DNA of 64,000 bases from Roseiarcus sp963835955. GTDB taxonomy: Bacteria > Pseudomonadota > Alphaproteobacteria > Rhizobiales > Beijerinckiaceae. The stretch's first letter is position 1. Each line of letters begins with the position of its first letter. Below are positions 19,465 through 28,647 of the stretch, in pieces. The translations under genes and the position numbers were made by a program. The notes beneath the pieces are model-generated. The model saw only the letters and a list, made by a program, of their open reading frames with translations. It made no database searches and was not told the DNA's origin. The DNA lies in assembly GCA_963835955.1 (NCBI GenBank), contig CAWIHZ010000017.1, positions 124,001-188,000 of the forward strand. Reading direction: 5' to 3'.

Positions 19465-20265
19465 GTGGCGGCAACGACAGAGTTTAGCGCCGGCTTCGAA
19501 GCAGAGCGGGCAACCGGAGAACCGGCGTTCACCGTCGACCTCGACGGTTTCGAAGGCCCGCTCGACTTGCTGCTGGAGCTTGCCCGCCGGCAAAAGGTCG
19601 ACCTATCGCGCATCTCCGTGCTGGCGCTTGCCGAGCAATACCTGCGTTTCATCGAAGCCGCGCGCAAGCTCAGGCTCGAACTGGCCGCTGACTATTTGGT
19701 CATGGCGGCCTGGCTTGCGTTTCTTAAATCCCGCCTGCTGCTGCCGGCCCCGCCGCGGGCGGCCGAACCCGACGCTTCCGATCTCGCCGAAGCGCTTGCC
19801 CGACGGCTGCGCAATCTGGAGGCGATCCGCAAGGCGGCCCAGCTGCTGATCAACCGCCCGCGCCTCGGCCGCGACTTTTTCGCGCGGGGCGCGCCCGAGC
19901 CGGTGTCGATCACGCGCCGCTCGGTCTACGAGGCCAATCTTTACGACCTCCTCGCGGCCTACGCTCGACAGGCGCAGAAGCACGCGCGCGCCAGGGTTCG
20001 GTTCGCGGCGCGGCAGGTCTGGTCGCTCGCCGAGGCGCGCGAGGCTCTGGGGCGTCTCATCGGCGGCCTCTCCGACTGGACCGCTTTCGACGACTGGCTG
20101 ATCGCTGCCTGCATTGATCCCGAACTGCGCCGAAGCGCTCGCGCCTCCACCTTTTCGGCCTCGCTCGAATTGGTGCGGGAGGGCAAGATCGAGCTGCGTC
20201 AGGAGAAGACCTTCGCGCCGCTCTGGATCCGTCCCGCGTCCTCCCTCGAAGGACGCGCCGCATGA
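19465..20265 (+). CDS. scpA: Segregation and condensation protein A
   Basis: Kleisin subunit of the SMC-ScpAB condensin, 266 aa from a GTG start. The conserved N-terminal signature is FEGPLDLLLELARRQKVDL, followed by ALAEQYLRFIEAAR and YLVMAAWLAFLKSRLLLP, which bind the SMC neck. The C-terminal winged helix ends with RQEKTFAPLWIRP. Followed 88 bp later by scpB, its obligate partner. Confidence 0.94.
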   Translation: MAATTEFSAGFEAERATGEPAFTVDLDGFEGPLDLLLELARRQKVDLSRISVLALAEQYLRFIEAARKLRLELAADYLVMAAWLAFLKSRLLLPAPPRAAEPDASDLAEALARRLRNLEAIRKAAQLLINRPRLGRDFFARGAPEPVSITRRSVYEANLYDLLAAYARQAQKHARARVRFAARQVWSLAEAREALGRLIGGLSDWTAFDDWLIAACIDPELRRSARASTFSASLELVREGKIELRQEKTFAPLWIRPASSLEGRAA

Positions 20266-20353
20266 CATTATTTCTGTCGCCGCGCTCCTCCTGGCGCGGT
20301 CGCGGGAGCGTCTGCAACCGCGTGTTCTCGCAACGCCAACCACGAGGTGCGCA

Positions 20354-21064
20354 ATGGGCAGGATGACCGAAGCCGGCAATGTCGCGCGATTGTTCGATGC
20401 GATCGCGCCGCGCGCGACCACCGAAGACGTGCGCATCGCCGAGGCGATGGTGTTCGCGGCTGGCGAACCGCTCGAGGAATCGGCGATCGCGGCGCGGCTG
20501 TCCGACGGCGCCGATGTCGGCGCTGTCATGGAACAGCTGCGGCAGCTCTACGCTGGGCGGGGCGTCACGCTGACGCGCGTCTCCGGGCGCTGGACGTTCC
20601 GCACCGCGGACGATCTCTCGTGGCTTCTCGCGAGCGAGGGCGAAGACCGGCGCAAGCTGTCGCGCGCCGCGATCGAGACGCTTGCGGTCATCGCTTATCA
20701 TCAGCCGGTCACGCGCGCCGACATCGAGGAAATTCGCGGCGTCGCAGCGTCGAAGGGCGCCCTCGACGTCCTTATGGAGGCGCGCTGGGTGCGCATGCGC
20801 GGCCGTCGCAAGGCCCCTGGTCGGCCGATCACCTACGGCACGACGAGCGAGTTCCTGGTCCAGTTCGGCCTCGACGCGATCGGCGACCTGCCGGGGTTGG
20901 ACGAGCTTCAGGACGCGGGTCTGTTTGACGGCAAATTGCCGGCCGGTTATGGCGTTCCACAACCCAACGACGAACAAGCGCTCAGGGCCGATGAAGACCC
21001 GCTCGACGAAGCTGGGCCCCTCGAACAGGCTTGGGGGCCGATCGCGGCCGACGAGGGGGGGTGA
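20354..21064 (+). CDS. scpB: Segregation and condensation protein B
   Basis: ScpB of 236 aa from ATG 20354; a longer frame upstream overlaps scpA's end and is not conserved. Two winged-helix domains are seen: IAEAMVFAAGEPLEESAIAA in the first and LSRAAIETLAVIAYHQPV with RADIEEIRGVAASKG in the second, both family hallmarks. GRPITYGTTSEFLVQFGL ends the globular part, and the acidic C-terminal tail is typical of alphaproteobacterial ScpB. It bridges ScpA in the condensin ring. Confidence 0.94.
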   Translation: MGRMTEAGNVARLFDAIAPRATTEDVRIAEAMVFAAGEPLEESAIAARLSDGADVGAVMEQLRQLYAGRGVTLTRVSGRWTFRTADDLSWLLASEGEDRRKLSRAAIETLAVIAYHQPVTRADIEEIRGVAASKGALDVLMEARWVRMRGRRKAPGRPITYGTTSEFLVQFGLDAIGDLPGLDELQDAGLFDGKLPAGYGVPQPNDEQALRADEDPLDEAGPLEQAWGPIAADEGG

Positions 21065-21156
21065 GCGGCCCGCGGCCTGCGATCGACGCGATGTCGTCAC
21101 GAAAGCGCCGAAAAAGCAGGCGAATCTGAGCCGTTACAGGAACCTGCGGAGACACA

Positions 21157-21990
21157 ATGGTTTCGAGATTTGTCATCGGCGCCGCCGCGTTCCTGCTTGC
21201 CCCGCTCGCGGCTTTCGCCAACGCCTCCTCGATCCTGCCGCTCGCTTCCCACCGCGCGGCCTACGTCCTCTCGTTGACCGACCCGACGGCGCCTCCGCCA
21301 TCGTCCGCCCAAACGCCTATCGCCGCTAGCGGACTGATCGCCTACGAATTTCGTGGCTCGGCCTGCGAAGGCTATACGTCGAACTTCCGCCAGCTGACGG
21401 AAATGCAGCGCAGCGAGGGGGACCAGCTGTCGATGCAGGTGAACGCGATGTCGTATGAGGAGGGGAATGGCAAGTCAATGCGGTTCGAGGTCGATTCGCA
21501 GGGGTTCCAGAAAACGCCGCCTGTCGCTGGGACCGCAACGCGCGGAGCGGACGATGACGTGCGCGTGGAATTGACTAAGCCGGTCGCGAAATCGATCAAT
21601 TTCGGCCATGACGTTCTGTTTCCAACCCAGCATATCGAACGCCTGATCGAGCTTGCAAAAAGCGGTGGCGGGATTCTGCAGGCACGCGTCTACGACGGCT
21701 CCGATACCGGCGCGAAGATTTTCGATACGATGTCGGTGATTGGAAAGGAAACGAAGAAGCCAAGCGAGGACACCGAGATTGCGGCGGAACTGAGCGGCGT
21801 TCGTCATTGGCCGGTCGTCGTCTCTTACTTCGACGAAGCCTCGAAGAACTCATCGCCGGAATATACGCTTTCGTTCGATCTCTATGAGAATGGCGTCTCC
21901 GGAACTCTCAAGCTCGACTATGGAGTGTTCGCCCTGCGCGCGCGGCTTCGAAAACTTGAAATTCTGCCAGGGTCCGCTTGCGCCAAGTAG
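21157..21990 (+). CDS. EipB-like periplasmic DUF1849 protein
   Basis: A 277-aa secreted protein with a signal peptide ending around AAFANA. The body matches the DUF1849/EipB family, a beta-spiral periplasmic protein that supports envelope integrity in Brucella. Seen motifs are HRAAYVLSL, YEFRGSACEGYTSNFRQ, FPTQHIERLI and ARVYDGSDTGAKIFDT. One cysteine in GSACEG and one in the C-terminal GSACAK fit the family's conserved disulfide. Stands alone after scpAB. Confidence 0.85.
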   Translation: MVSRFVIGAAAFLLAPLAAFANASSILPLASHRAAYVLSLTDPTAPPPSSAQTPIAASGLIAYEFRGSACEGYTSNFRQLTEMQRSEGDQLSMQVNAMSYEEGNGKSMRFEVDSQGFQKTPPVAGTATRGADDDVRVELTKPVAKSINFGHDVLFPTQHIERLIELAKSGGGILQARVYDGSDTGAKIFDTMSVIGKETKKPSEDTEIAAELSGVRHWPVVVSYFDEASKNSSPEYTLSFDLYENGVSGTLKLDYGVFALRARLRKLEILPGSACAK

Positions 21991-22011
21991 GCGAAGGGGC
22001 GCGCGGGGCAA

Positions 22012-23301
22012 TCAGCTTTTGAGCGGTCCGGGCCGGAAGGCGAGGCCGCGCTGCACTGCCCCCAGGCCGAACTTCTCGCGCAACCTCGCTATCGCGTCTT
22101 CCCGCAATCTTTCCTTCCCGCCGCCGCTCTCGATCAGGTCGTCCTCAACCTCGCCCCGAGACGGCTCGAGTTCGGTCGCGGCGACTCCGAGCAGGCGATA
22201 GGCCGCGCCGTCAGGAAAGGTGTCCAACATGCTCCGAGCCGCAGCGAAGAGGCGCGGGGCAAGCTGCGTCGCCGTTCCGCCGACGCGGCTACGCGTACGC
22301 AAGCTGAAGTTCGGCAAACGCAGCTTCAGCGTCACCCCGCGCGCCGCGAGCCCCTCCCTGCGCAGGCGCGCCGCGACCCGATCGCAGTGGGAGAGAAGGA
22401 CGCGCGTGAGTTCCGCCTTGTCGTCGATGTCGCGGTCGAACGTCGTCTCGCTAGAGATGCTTTTCGATTTGCGCTCGCCGTTCACACGCCGCTCGTCGAT
22501 TCCCTGCGCCAGACGCCAAAGTCGGCGGCCATCGTCTCCGATGCGAGAGGCGGCTTCCCGTTCGCCGACCTTCTGCAAATCGCCGATCACCCGAAAACCC
22601 ATGAGCTCCAACCGTTGCCGCCCGGCTTTGCCAACCCCCCAGAGGCGCTCGACGCTCTGCGGCGCAAGCCAGGCTCTCGCCTCCTCCCGGCGCAGCGAGG
22701 CGAAGCCGCGCGGCTTGTCGAGTTCGCAGGAGAGTTTCGCAAGAAACTTGCAGTCGCTGAGACCGACCGAGACCGTTACCCCGATTTCGACTTCTACGCG
22801 TCGCGCGAAGCGGACAAGCGCCTCCGCTGCGCTCGCCCGGTTGGTTCCCTCGCATCCGGCGAGGTCGAGATAGGCCTCGTCGATCGAGAGCGGTTCGACC
22901 AGCGGGGTGAGGGTCTGCATCAGAACGCGAATTTCCCGGCCGACGCGCGAATACTTCGGCATATCCGGCGCCACAACGACGGCTTCCGGGCACAGGGCCC
23001 GCGCCCTTGCCATCGGCATCGCCGAATGGACGCCAAAGGTTCGAGCTATATAGCAGCATGTCGCCACGACGCCGCGCGGCCCCGAGCCTCCCACGATCAC
23101 CGGCCTGTCCCGGAGCCTCGGATCGTCACGCTTTTCGACCGACGCGTAAAACGCGTCGCAATCGACATGGGCGATCGTTAGACCCGCCGACAACACCGGA
23201 ACCACGAACCTCGGGGAACAGCAACGTGGACAGCGGTCCGCCGCGTGGGAAGACACCGCCAAACAGTCGCGGCAAAGCCTCTGGGCGCCGGCCTCGGTCA
23301 C
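22012..23301 (-). CDS. dinB: DNA polymerase IV with N-terminal zinc finger
   Basis: Y-family translesion polymerase, 429 aa. Catalytic carboxylates are in HVDCDAFYASVE and LSIDEAYLDL; SVGLSDCKFLAKL and LWGVGKAGRQRL complete the palm and finger features. The first 30 residues add a CxxC-type zinc finger (CRDC and CPRC), as in many alphaproteobacterial DinB. It overlaps the end of the DUF3572 gene by 4 bp (23298-23301), so the two are co-expressed. Confidence 0.93.
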   Translation of the reverse strand: MTEAGAQRLCRDCLAVSSHAADRCPRCCSPRFVVPVLSAGLTIAHVDCDAFYASVEKRDDPRLRDRPVIVGGSGPRGVVATCCYIARTFGVHSAMPMARARALCPEAVVVAPDMPKYSRVGREIRVLMQTLTPLVEPLSIDEAYLDLAGCEGTNRASAAEALVRFARRVEVEIGVTVSVGLSDCKFLAKLSCELDKPRGFASLRREEARAWLAPQSVERLWGVGKAGRQRLELMGFRVIGDLQKVGEREAASRIGDDGRRLWRLAQGIDERRVNGERKSKSISSETTFDRDIDDKAELTRVLLSHCDRVAARLRREGLAARGVTLKLRLPNFSLRTRSRVGGTATQLAPRLFAAARSMLDTFPDGAAYRLLGVAATELEPSRGEVEDDLIESGGGKERLREDAIARLREKFGLGAVQRGLAFRPGPLKS

Positions 23302-23636
23302 GGATCGTCCGAAAGCGGCCGGCTGCCAAGGGTCTCGTGCGCCCGCTGAACCCGCTCTGGCGCCAAGCCTTCCTTGGCCGCGAAGGCGACAAGAAGCGGC
23401 TCGTCAGCGAGTATGTATTCGAGGACGGAACTGTAGAACCCCGGCCCCTCGGCCGCCTTTCGCAGATTCTGAGGGCCAAGTCCGGTGACGGAGAGGAACC
23501 TTTCGAGCCGGACGGCGTCGCTCGCCAGGAAGGTCAGCGCCGAAATCGCGATCGACCGGCCGGATTCGAGGCTTGTGGATAACCGCATTTTCGACGGACG
23601 GCGCGTTAACGGTTGCCGCATGATCCGATTCTTCAT
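23298..23636 (-). CDS. DUF3572 family protein
   Basis: A 112-aa protein typical of the alphaproteobacterial DUF3572 family. The conserved segment is AISALTFLASDAVRLERFLSVTGLGPQNLR, then FYSSVLEYILADEPLLVAFA. The true start may be an internal ATG (MRLSTSLES) since the first residues are basic and unconserved. It lies directly upstream of dinB with a 4-bp overlap. Function unknown; coupling to a translesion polymerase hints at a DNA-damage role. Confidence 0.82.
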   Translation of the reverse strand: MKNRIMRQPLTRRPSKMRLSTSLESGRSIAISALTFLASDAVRLERFLSVTGLGPQNLRKAAEGPGFYSSVLEYILADEPLLVAFAAKEGLAPERVQRAHETLGSRPLSDDP

Positions 23637-23702
23637 TCCTAAATGTCTCTACGTTAGTGTTACTCGATCAGATTGCCAAATTCGCCCCCCGGGGAAGGCC
23701 CA

Positions 23703-24086
23703 ATGCCCAAGACCGTGCTCATCGTTGAGGACAACGAACTCAACATGAAGCTCTTCAACGACCTCGTCGAGACCCGCGGACATCGGATCGTGCAAACTCG
23801 CAGCGGGATCGAGGCGGTCGACCTGGCGCGCAAGCACCGTCCGGATCTTATCCTCATGGACATTCAATTGCCCGAGGTGTCCGGCCTCGAGGTCACTCAA
23901 TGGCTCAAGGACGACGACGAGCTGCGCGCGATTCCCGTCGTAGCCATCACAGCCTTCGCCATGAAGGGAGACGAGGACAAAATTCGCCAGGGCGGATGCG
24001 AAGCCTATTTGTCAAAGCCTATCTCGGTCGCCAAGTTCTTCGAAACCATCGACCGTTTTCTCGCCGATGATGGGGCGGGACAATGA
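23703..24086 (+). CDS. divK: DivK single-domain response regulator
   Basis: A stand-alone receiver of 127 aa, ATG 23703. Features are the acidic pair in VEDNELNMKLFNDLV, the phospho-Asp in LILMDIQLPEVSG, Thr in AITAFAMKGDE and Lys in LSKPISVAKF. It acts in the DivJ/PleC cell-cycle phosphorelay controlling CtrA. ATGA overlap with pleD downstream is the standard alphaproteobacterial operon. Confidence 0.94.
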   Translation: MPKTVLIVEDNELNMKLFNDLVETRGHRIVQTRSGIEAVDLARKHRPDLILMDIQLPEVSGLEVTQWLKDDDELRAIPVVAITAFAMKGDEDKIRQGGCEAYLSKPISVAKFFETIDRFLADDGAGQ

Positions 24087-25453
24087 CCGCCCGGGTGCTC
24101 GTGGTCGATGACGTGCCGCGCAATGTCAAACTGCTCGAGGCGCGCCTCAACGCCGAGTATTTCGAGGTCCTGACCGCCGCCAACGGCCCTGACGCGATCG
24201 CGATCTGCGAACAGGGCGGATGCGATATTGTCCTTCTCGATGTGATGATGCCGGGCATGGACGGCTTTCAGGTCTGCCGCCGGTTGAGGGCTTCGTCCCT
24301 GACGGCGCATCTGCCGATCGTGCTCGTCACCGCGCTCGACCAGCCCGCCGATCGCGTGCATGGGCTTGAAGCGGGCGCGGACGATTTTCTAACCAAGCCA
24401 ATCAATGAAGTCGCCCTGATCACGCGCGTGCGCTCGCTTGTCCGCCTGAAGTTTTCGATTGACGAGTTGCGCGATCGCGCCGCGCGGAGCGCTGCGGCCG
24501 GGATGGTGGAGCCAGTCGAAGCGCTGAGCGCGCATGCCGCCGGCAATGGACGAATCCTTCTAGTCGACGACCGGCGGAGTTCATTCGAGCGCGTCGTCCG
24601 GACGCTCTCGCTTCATCACGAGGTCATCCTGTGCCAGGATCCGAATAAGGCGGTCGAGCTGGCCCGGGAGCATGATGTCGACCTCCTGATCGTCAGTCTC
24701 GGCCTGACCGATTTCGACGGCTTGAGAATTTGCAGCCAGGCGCGCTCGCGCGAACCGACCCGCAGCCTGCCAATCCTGCTCATCGCCGACCTCGAAGATC
24801 GGCAGAAAGTGCTGCGCGGTCTGGATCTCGGGGTCAACGATTATCTGAACCGCCCAATCGATCGAAATGAGCTGCTGGCTCGCGCCCGTACGAATATCCT
24901 CCAGAAGCGCTACGCCGACCGGCTGCGAGAAACCGTGCGCCAGTCGATCGAGATGGCGCTGTACGACCCGTTGACCGGTCTCAACAACCGGCGCTTCCTC
25001 GAGATACAGCTACCCGCGATGATCGAAACCGCGCGACAACGCCAAACGCCGCTGACTCTGATGATTCTCGATATCGACCACTTCAAACAGGTCAACGACC
25101 GCCATGGCCACGGCGCGGGGGACGAGGTGCTCAAGGGCTTCGCCGCCCGGCTGCTGGCCAACGCTCGCGGCGGCGACCTGCTCTGCCGCCTCGGCGGCGA
25201 GGAATTCGTCTCGGTCATGCCGGGCGTCGCGATCGATCAGGCCTTCAGGATAGCCGAGCGGACGCGTCAATCGATCGAGCGTCAGGCGTTCCCGACCGGC
25301 GGCGCCGGCGGCTCGATCCCGCTGACGGTGTCGATTGGTCTCGCCGGATTGATCGAAGGCTGCGACGCCGGCGACCTCTATCGCCGCGCCGATCGCGCGC
25401 TCTACCGCGCGAAGTCCCAAGGCCGCAACCGCGTCACCGAGGACGCAGCTTAG
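24083..25453 (+). CDS. pleD: PleD diguanylate cyclase
   Basis: A 456-aa REC-REC-GGDEF protein making c-di-GMP. The first receiver contains VLLDVMMPGMDGFQ. The second is a degenerate adaptor: ILLVDDRRSS, with the normal phospho-Asp position replaced in LIVSLGLTDFDG. The cyclase domain has the active-site variant GGEEF in CRLGGEEFVSV and an RGGD inhibitory I-site 5 residues upstream, so product inhibition is expected. It is overlapped by divK and works with it in polar differentiation. Confidence 0.95.
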   Translation: MTARVLVVDDVPRNVKLLEARLNAEYFEVLTAANGPDAIAICEQGGCDIVLLDVMMPGMDGFQVCRRLRASSLTAHLPIVLVTALDQPADRVHGLEAGADDFLTKPINEVALITRVRSLVRLKFSIDELRDRAARSAAAGMVEPVEALSAHAAGNGRILLVDDRRSSFERVVRTLSLHHEVILCQDPNKAVELAREHDVDLLIVSLGLTDFDGLRICSQARSREPTRSLPILLIADLEDRQKVLRGLDLGVNDYLNRPIDRNELLARARTNILQKRYADRLRETVRQSIEMALYDPLTGLNNRRFLEIQLPAMIETARQRQTPLTLMILDIDHFKQVNDRHGHGAGDEVLKGFAARLLANARGGDLLCRLGGEEFVSVMPGVAIDQAFRIAERTRQSIERQAFPTGGAGGSIPLTVSIGLAGLIEGCDAGDLYRRADRALYRAKSQGRNRVTEDAA

Positions 25454-25530
25454 CTGGTCTGCCTTCCTGTGCTTATCGGTGTCGATCGGGACGAGGCGTG
25501 GGAATCCGCCCGGAACCGGCGAGAGGCTCC

Positions 25531-26010
25531 TCACGGGCAGGTCTCGCCCGCTTGCGCGACCGCGAACCGATGGAGCGAAATGCGCCACGAGCCGGAATAG
25601 ATGCGCGTCGAGGACGCCCCGTCGAGGCGGCCGCAGATCTCCGCTTCGTCGATCTTGATATCGCCGACCAGACCGGTGGCGACGAAATCGACCGGGGCCG
25701 AGGTCTTTTCGCTCGCCGTCAGGACGGCATAGGGCGAGCGGCCCTGTTTGACGACGCTGACCGTGATTTCGCCGTCGCTCGGATGGGCGGTTCCCGGCCT
25801 CGAGAGACGCGCGCGACCGAGCGTGACTGCGCCGTCGGCGACCGTCACGGCGAAGGTGATCGCCTGGCCGGGGCGCATGGCGAGCGCGGGCCCAGGGTCC
25901 TGCGCGCGTCCCGCGCGCGGAGCGGCGGCGGCGAGGACAAGCGCGCCGAGCGTCAGGGCCGCGCGGCTGTCCAAAGTCCTGCGCATCGCAAAGCCTCTAA
26001 GGGCCGCCAT
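25531..26010 (-). CDS. Secreted protein of unknown function
   Basis: A 159-aa frame; the likely start is the internal ATG near 25986 (MRRTLDSRAALT), giving a signal peptide ending around GRAQ. The mature part is beta-rich (AITFAVTVADGAVTLGRARL, GEITVSVVKQGRSPYAVL) and has cysteines in EICGRLDG and the terminal ETCP, suggesting a disulfide. Family not recognised. One dispersed promoter/array element sits upstream in the same orientation. Confidence 0.65.
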   Translation of the reverse strand: MAALRGFAMRRTLDSRAALTLGALVLAAAAPRAGRAQDPGPALAMRPGQAITFAVTVADGAVTLGRARLSRPGTAHPSDGEITVSVVKQGRSPYAVLTASEKTSAPVDFVATGLVGDIKIDEAEICGRLDGASSTRIYSGSWRISLHRFAVAQAGETCP

Positions 26011-26189
26011 CGCCGGGCCGACGACCGGCGCCGGCGGGGACGGCCGGCGCAGTCTCGCCGCCGCCCGGGCTTGAGGTCAATTCCCGCGGTTCCGTCCGCC
26101 GCCGCCAGCCCGCGGGCGAGCCTGGGTCCGGAACGCTCAAAACAACGTCTTTAGTTAGTTTTTTAGCCGACGGCCGGGGCGCAGCGCGA

Positions 26190-26487
26190 CGAATATTTCC
26201 AAGCCGATCCAAGCCACACCAAGAAAAACCAAGGAAAACCAAGGAAAAAATGCTTGGATTTGCTTGGATTTCCTTGGGTTCTCTCGTGCGAATCGGGACT
26301 TTTCAATGAGTTACGGCAATTCCAGACGAAAAAAATCATCAGGGTTAATAGCGGCCATGCATATCGTGTGATATGCGCCCGCGCGCCGAGCTGGCGGCGT
26401 TCGCCCTCCTTCGTCCCTCGGTCTCGCGCTAGCGATTGCTCTGCCCATGACGAGAGGCACACTAACACAGCTTTCTATTTTCCGGAA
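26190..26487 (-). repeat. Dispersed promoter/phased-array element, copy II
   Basis: Reading on the minus strand, TTCCGG (26482-26487) and TAGTGT (26459-26464) are separated by exactly 17 bp, with TG one base before the second box. The core at 26283-26340 has ATTTTTTTCGTCTGG, then CATTGAAAAG and GATTCGCA. Next comes a short array in which CCAAG recurs every 10 bp five times (26199-26243 on the plus strand), followed by three CTTGG at 26253, 26263 and 26273. The two sets are complementary, so an RNA could fold back. The element points toward the secreted-protein gene at 25531-26010. Confidence 0.55.
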
Positions 26488-26563
26488 GAAATTGTTGGCG
26501 TGATTTTCATTGGCGCTGGATCGCGCCGGCGGCGGCCGCGTCAACCTCCCCGCCGCCGAGGCT

Positions 26564-27028
26564 TCAAGGCGGCGTCTTCCCCGCCGGTTTGAGCGCGCGC
26601 CCGTCCGGGCCCCGGACGCTGACGGCGAAAGGAACGCCGGCGCGGACGCTCTGGGAGACGGTGCAGAAGTCCTCGAACTGGGCCAGCGCCCGATCGAGAT
26701 GAGGGAGGTCTTCCGGTTTCGCGCCGAGGGCGATGTCGATCTGGATGTGGGTCACCCTCAGCCTGTTCTTTTCGTTGCGGCCGGTCTCGCAGGTCGCGGT
26801 CGCGGTCAGCCGTCCGGGATCGCCCTTGAACTTGCTGACGGCGAAGACGAGGCTCGAGCACAGGCAATTCGCCATCGCGGCGCCCAGAAGCTGCTCCGGC
26901 GAAGGCCCGGCGCCGTCGCCGAGCGGCGGCGGCTCGTCGCCCGCCGACTGCGGAATCCCCGGCCCGAAATCCAACAGGAACCGGTATTTGTCCTGGCGGG
27001 TGACACTGACACAAATCTTCTCGCTCAT
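26564..27028 (-). CDS. OsmC/Ohr-family protein
   Basis: A 154-aa OsmC-fold protein. It carries the SPEQLLGAAMANCLCSSLVFAV helix with the first redox cysteine, followed later by FEDFCTVSQSVRAGVPFAVSV with the second. This spacing fits thiol-dependent peroxidase or the YhfA-like subgroup, which reduce organic hydroperoxides. Start ATG at 27028 (MSEKICVSV). Isolated gene between two minus-strand secreted-protein genes. Confidence 0.85.
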   Translation of the reverse strand: MSEKICVSVTRQDKYRFLLDFGPGIPQSAGDEPPPLGDGAGPSPEQLLGAAMANCLCSSLVFAVSKFKGDPGRLTATATCETGRNEKNRLRVTHIQIDIALGAKPEDLPHLDRALAQFEDFCTVSQSVRAGVPFAVSVRGPDGRALKPAGKTPP

Positions 27029-27234
27029 GGGATGTCTTTCCTTTCCCCCTCGGCCGATCCTCGCTGATCGCGGCGCCGGCGAAGGCTCGTGTCAAGTTGC
27101 GAAGCGCGCCTTAACGCCATCGGGCGCGCGTCACGCGCCACGGACTTGTATGCGGCCGACCCAAGGGTCGGCGCGATTGCGCGGCTGAACGGCCTTAGCC
27201 GCCAATTTTGGCGTGGCGCATGGCCGCGCATGGG

Positions 27235-28254
27235 TCAATCCTTGAGGCCGGCCTGTCGCAGGACGCTCTGCCTGCAAATCGGCGGCGGTTGCGGCGGCGG
27301 AACGGGATGCGTCGCCCGATAGCGCGCCAGGATCGGCTCGAGCGTTTCCTTCCGCCAAAATCTTGGGGCGCCGATGTCTTTCAGGCAGGCGGCGTTCCAA
27401 TAGAGCCCCGCGCGCGACGGCGCCTCTCCGGCCTTAACCGCCCGCGCGACGGCGTCGATGTCGCGGGACTCCGGATAGATGTAGAGCGTGGTCGGATCGT
27501 CCCTCGCCATCGCGATCACGGTCCCGGCGTCCGAGGGCGTCCAGCTGGTGCAGCCGTCGCTGCGCCCGGCCGCGTAACTCACCAGTTTTCCGAACGGAAC
27601 ATAGCCGTCCGGGTCGGCGTGCGGGCTCATCGGATCCCTTAGGCGGCATACGCCCCTCAGCAGGACCGCCGCATGTCCGCCGATGGCGCGCTCTCTGGCG
27701 TTTGCGGTCTCGCCTTCGCCGTCGAACTTCAGGAACGCGCGCATGAAAACCGCCTCTCCTCCGGCCGCGGCGCGATAATATCCCTTGAAGGACGCGGCGG
27801 TCTCAGCCGTCACATAGGCCCCGCCCGCCGTCAGTTCGGAATCCATCGCATTGCCGAAATTCTTCACGCACCGCCGACCGTTGGAGAAATCCGCGACCCC
27901 GATGAGATCCCGCCCGCCGCCGTGGCCGGCGGAGATCGCGCGAAACGAGCGTTCGGCTTCGCAGACGATGTAGAACCGGCGCCCCAATCGGCCGCCGCCG
28001 AGGTCATGGGGACGGGTTGCGTCAAACGCGAAGTAACAGGGATTGCGGACCGCGCCTTGGCTGAGCTTGCGCTGATAGAGCGCGCGGGCTCGCATGAGCA
28101 CGATCGGCGCGATCTGCCCCTCGCCCTCGCCGACATGGGCCTGAAGCCAGGCCGGAACGCCCGGCTGTCCCGCCGCAAGAGACAGGCTCGCGCTTGCGAG
28201 CGCGATCAGGACGGCAAGGCCGACGCGGTTCAGAAGGCGCAACCCGAACGGCAA
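27235..28254 (-). CDS. YkuD_2-type L,D-transpeptidase-like protein
   Basis: A 339-aa protein with a signal peptide (LLNRVGLAVLIALASASLSLAAG). The catalytic-domain landmarks of the murein L,D-transpeptidase family (PF13645 type) are present: FYIVCEAERSFRAISAGHGGGRD, VADFSNGRRC, ERAIGGHAAV and the presumed nucleophile motif GRSDGCTSW. It probably acts in the periplasm on peptidoglycan. A dispersed promoter/array element lies directly upstream in the same direction (28347-28625) and may form its leader. Confidence 0.75.
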   Translation of the reverse strand: MPFGLRLLNRVGLAVLIALASASLSLAAGQPGVPAWLQAHVGEGEGQIAPIVLMRARALYQRKLSQGAVRNPCYFAFDATRPHDLGGGRLGRRFYIVCEAERSFRAISAGHGGGRDLIGVADFSNGRRCVKNFGNAMDSELTAGGAYVTAETAASFKGYYRAAAGGEAVFMRAFLKFDGEGETANARERAIGGHAAVLLRGVCRLRDPMSPHADPDGYVPFGKLVSYAAGRSDGCTSWTPSDAGTVIAMARDDPTTLYIYPESRDIDAVARAVKAGEAPSRAGLYWNAACLKDIGAPRFWRKETLEPILARYRATHPVPPPQPPPICRQSVLRQAGLKD

Positions 28255-28345
28255 TGACCTTGTCTCCTCGATGCGCGCGGCGCGGACCAGTCGATGGTTC
28301 TCGGCAAACTCGACGCTCCCGCGCCGTCGGCCTCTTGCTTAACCC

Positions 28346-28625
28346 CGATCCAAGCCTGGCGGAAGCCGATCAAAGCCAGCGGAAACGGGAGCAAAGCCAG
28401 CGGAAGCCGGAGCAAAGCCAGCGGAAGCCGGAGCAAAGCCAGAGGAAGCGGAATCCAAATGAATGTCTTCCGCGAATTGAGCCTTTTCAAGGGTTTAGAC
28501 GCGAATCCAAATGATTTTTTTCTCCGGCTCCTCAATCCCGCCAAACCCGTCCCGCCGCCGCCGAGACAAGCGGCGCCGGGTTCCTCAGCGAAGGCGACCC
28601 TAACACAGGTTCGGTTTTTCAGGAA
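28346..28625 (-). repeat. Dispersed promoter/phased-array element, copy III
   Basis: Reading on the minus strand, TTCCTG (28620-28625) and TAGGGT (28597-28602) are separated by exactly 17 bp with an extended TG. A GC-rich leader follows, then the core at 28468-28521 (TTTGGATTCGCG, CCTTGAAAAGG, AATTCGCGGAAG). Five near-identical 21-bp units occupy 28347-28451 (CAAAGCCAGCGGAAGCCGG on the plus strand). It is highly similar to copy IV at 49.5 kb over the whole length. It ends 92 bp before the YkuD-type gene. Confidence 0.65.
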
Positions 28626-28647
28626 GCAAATGTCGCCATCGGCCCTT

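Noticed and set aside
28347..28460. CRISPR-like array in copy III
   Set aside because: Units are 21 bp without spacers; no unique sequence alternates with the repeats.
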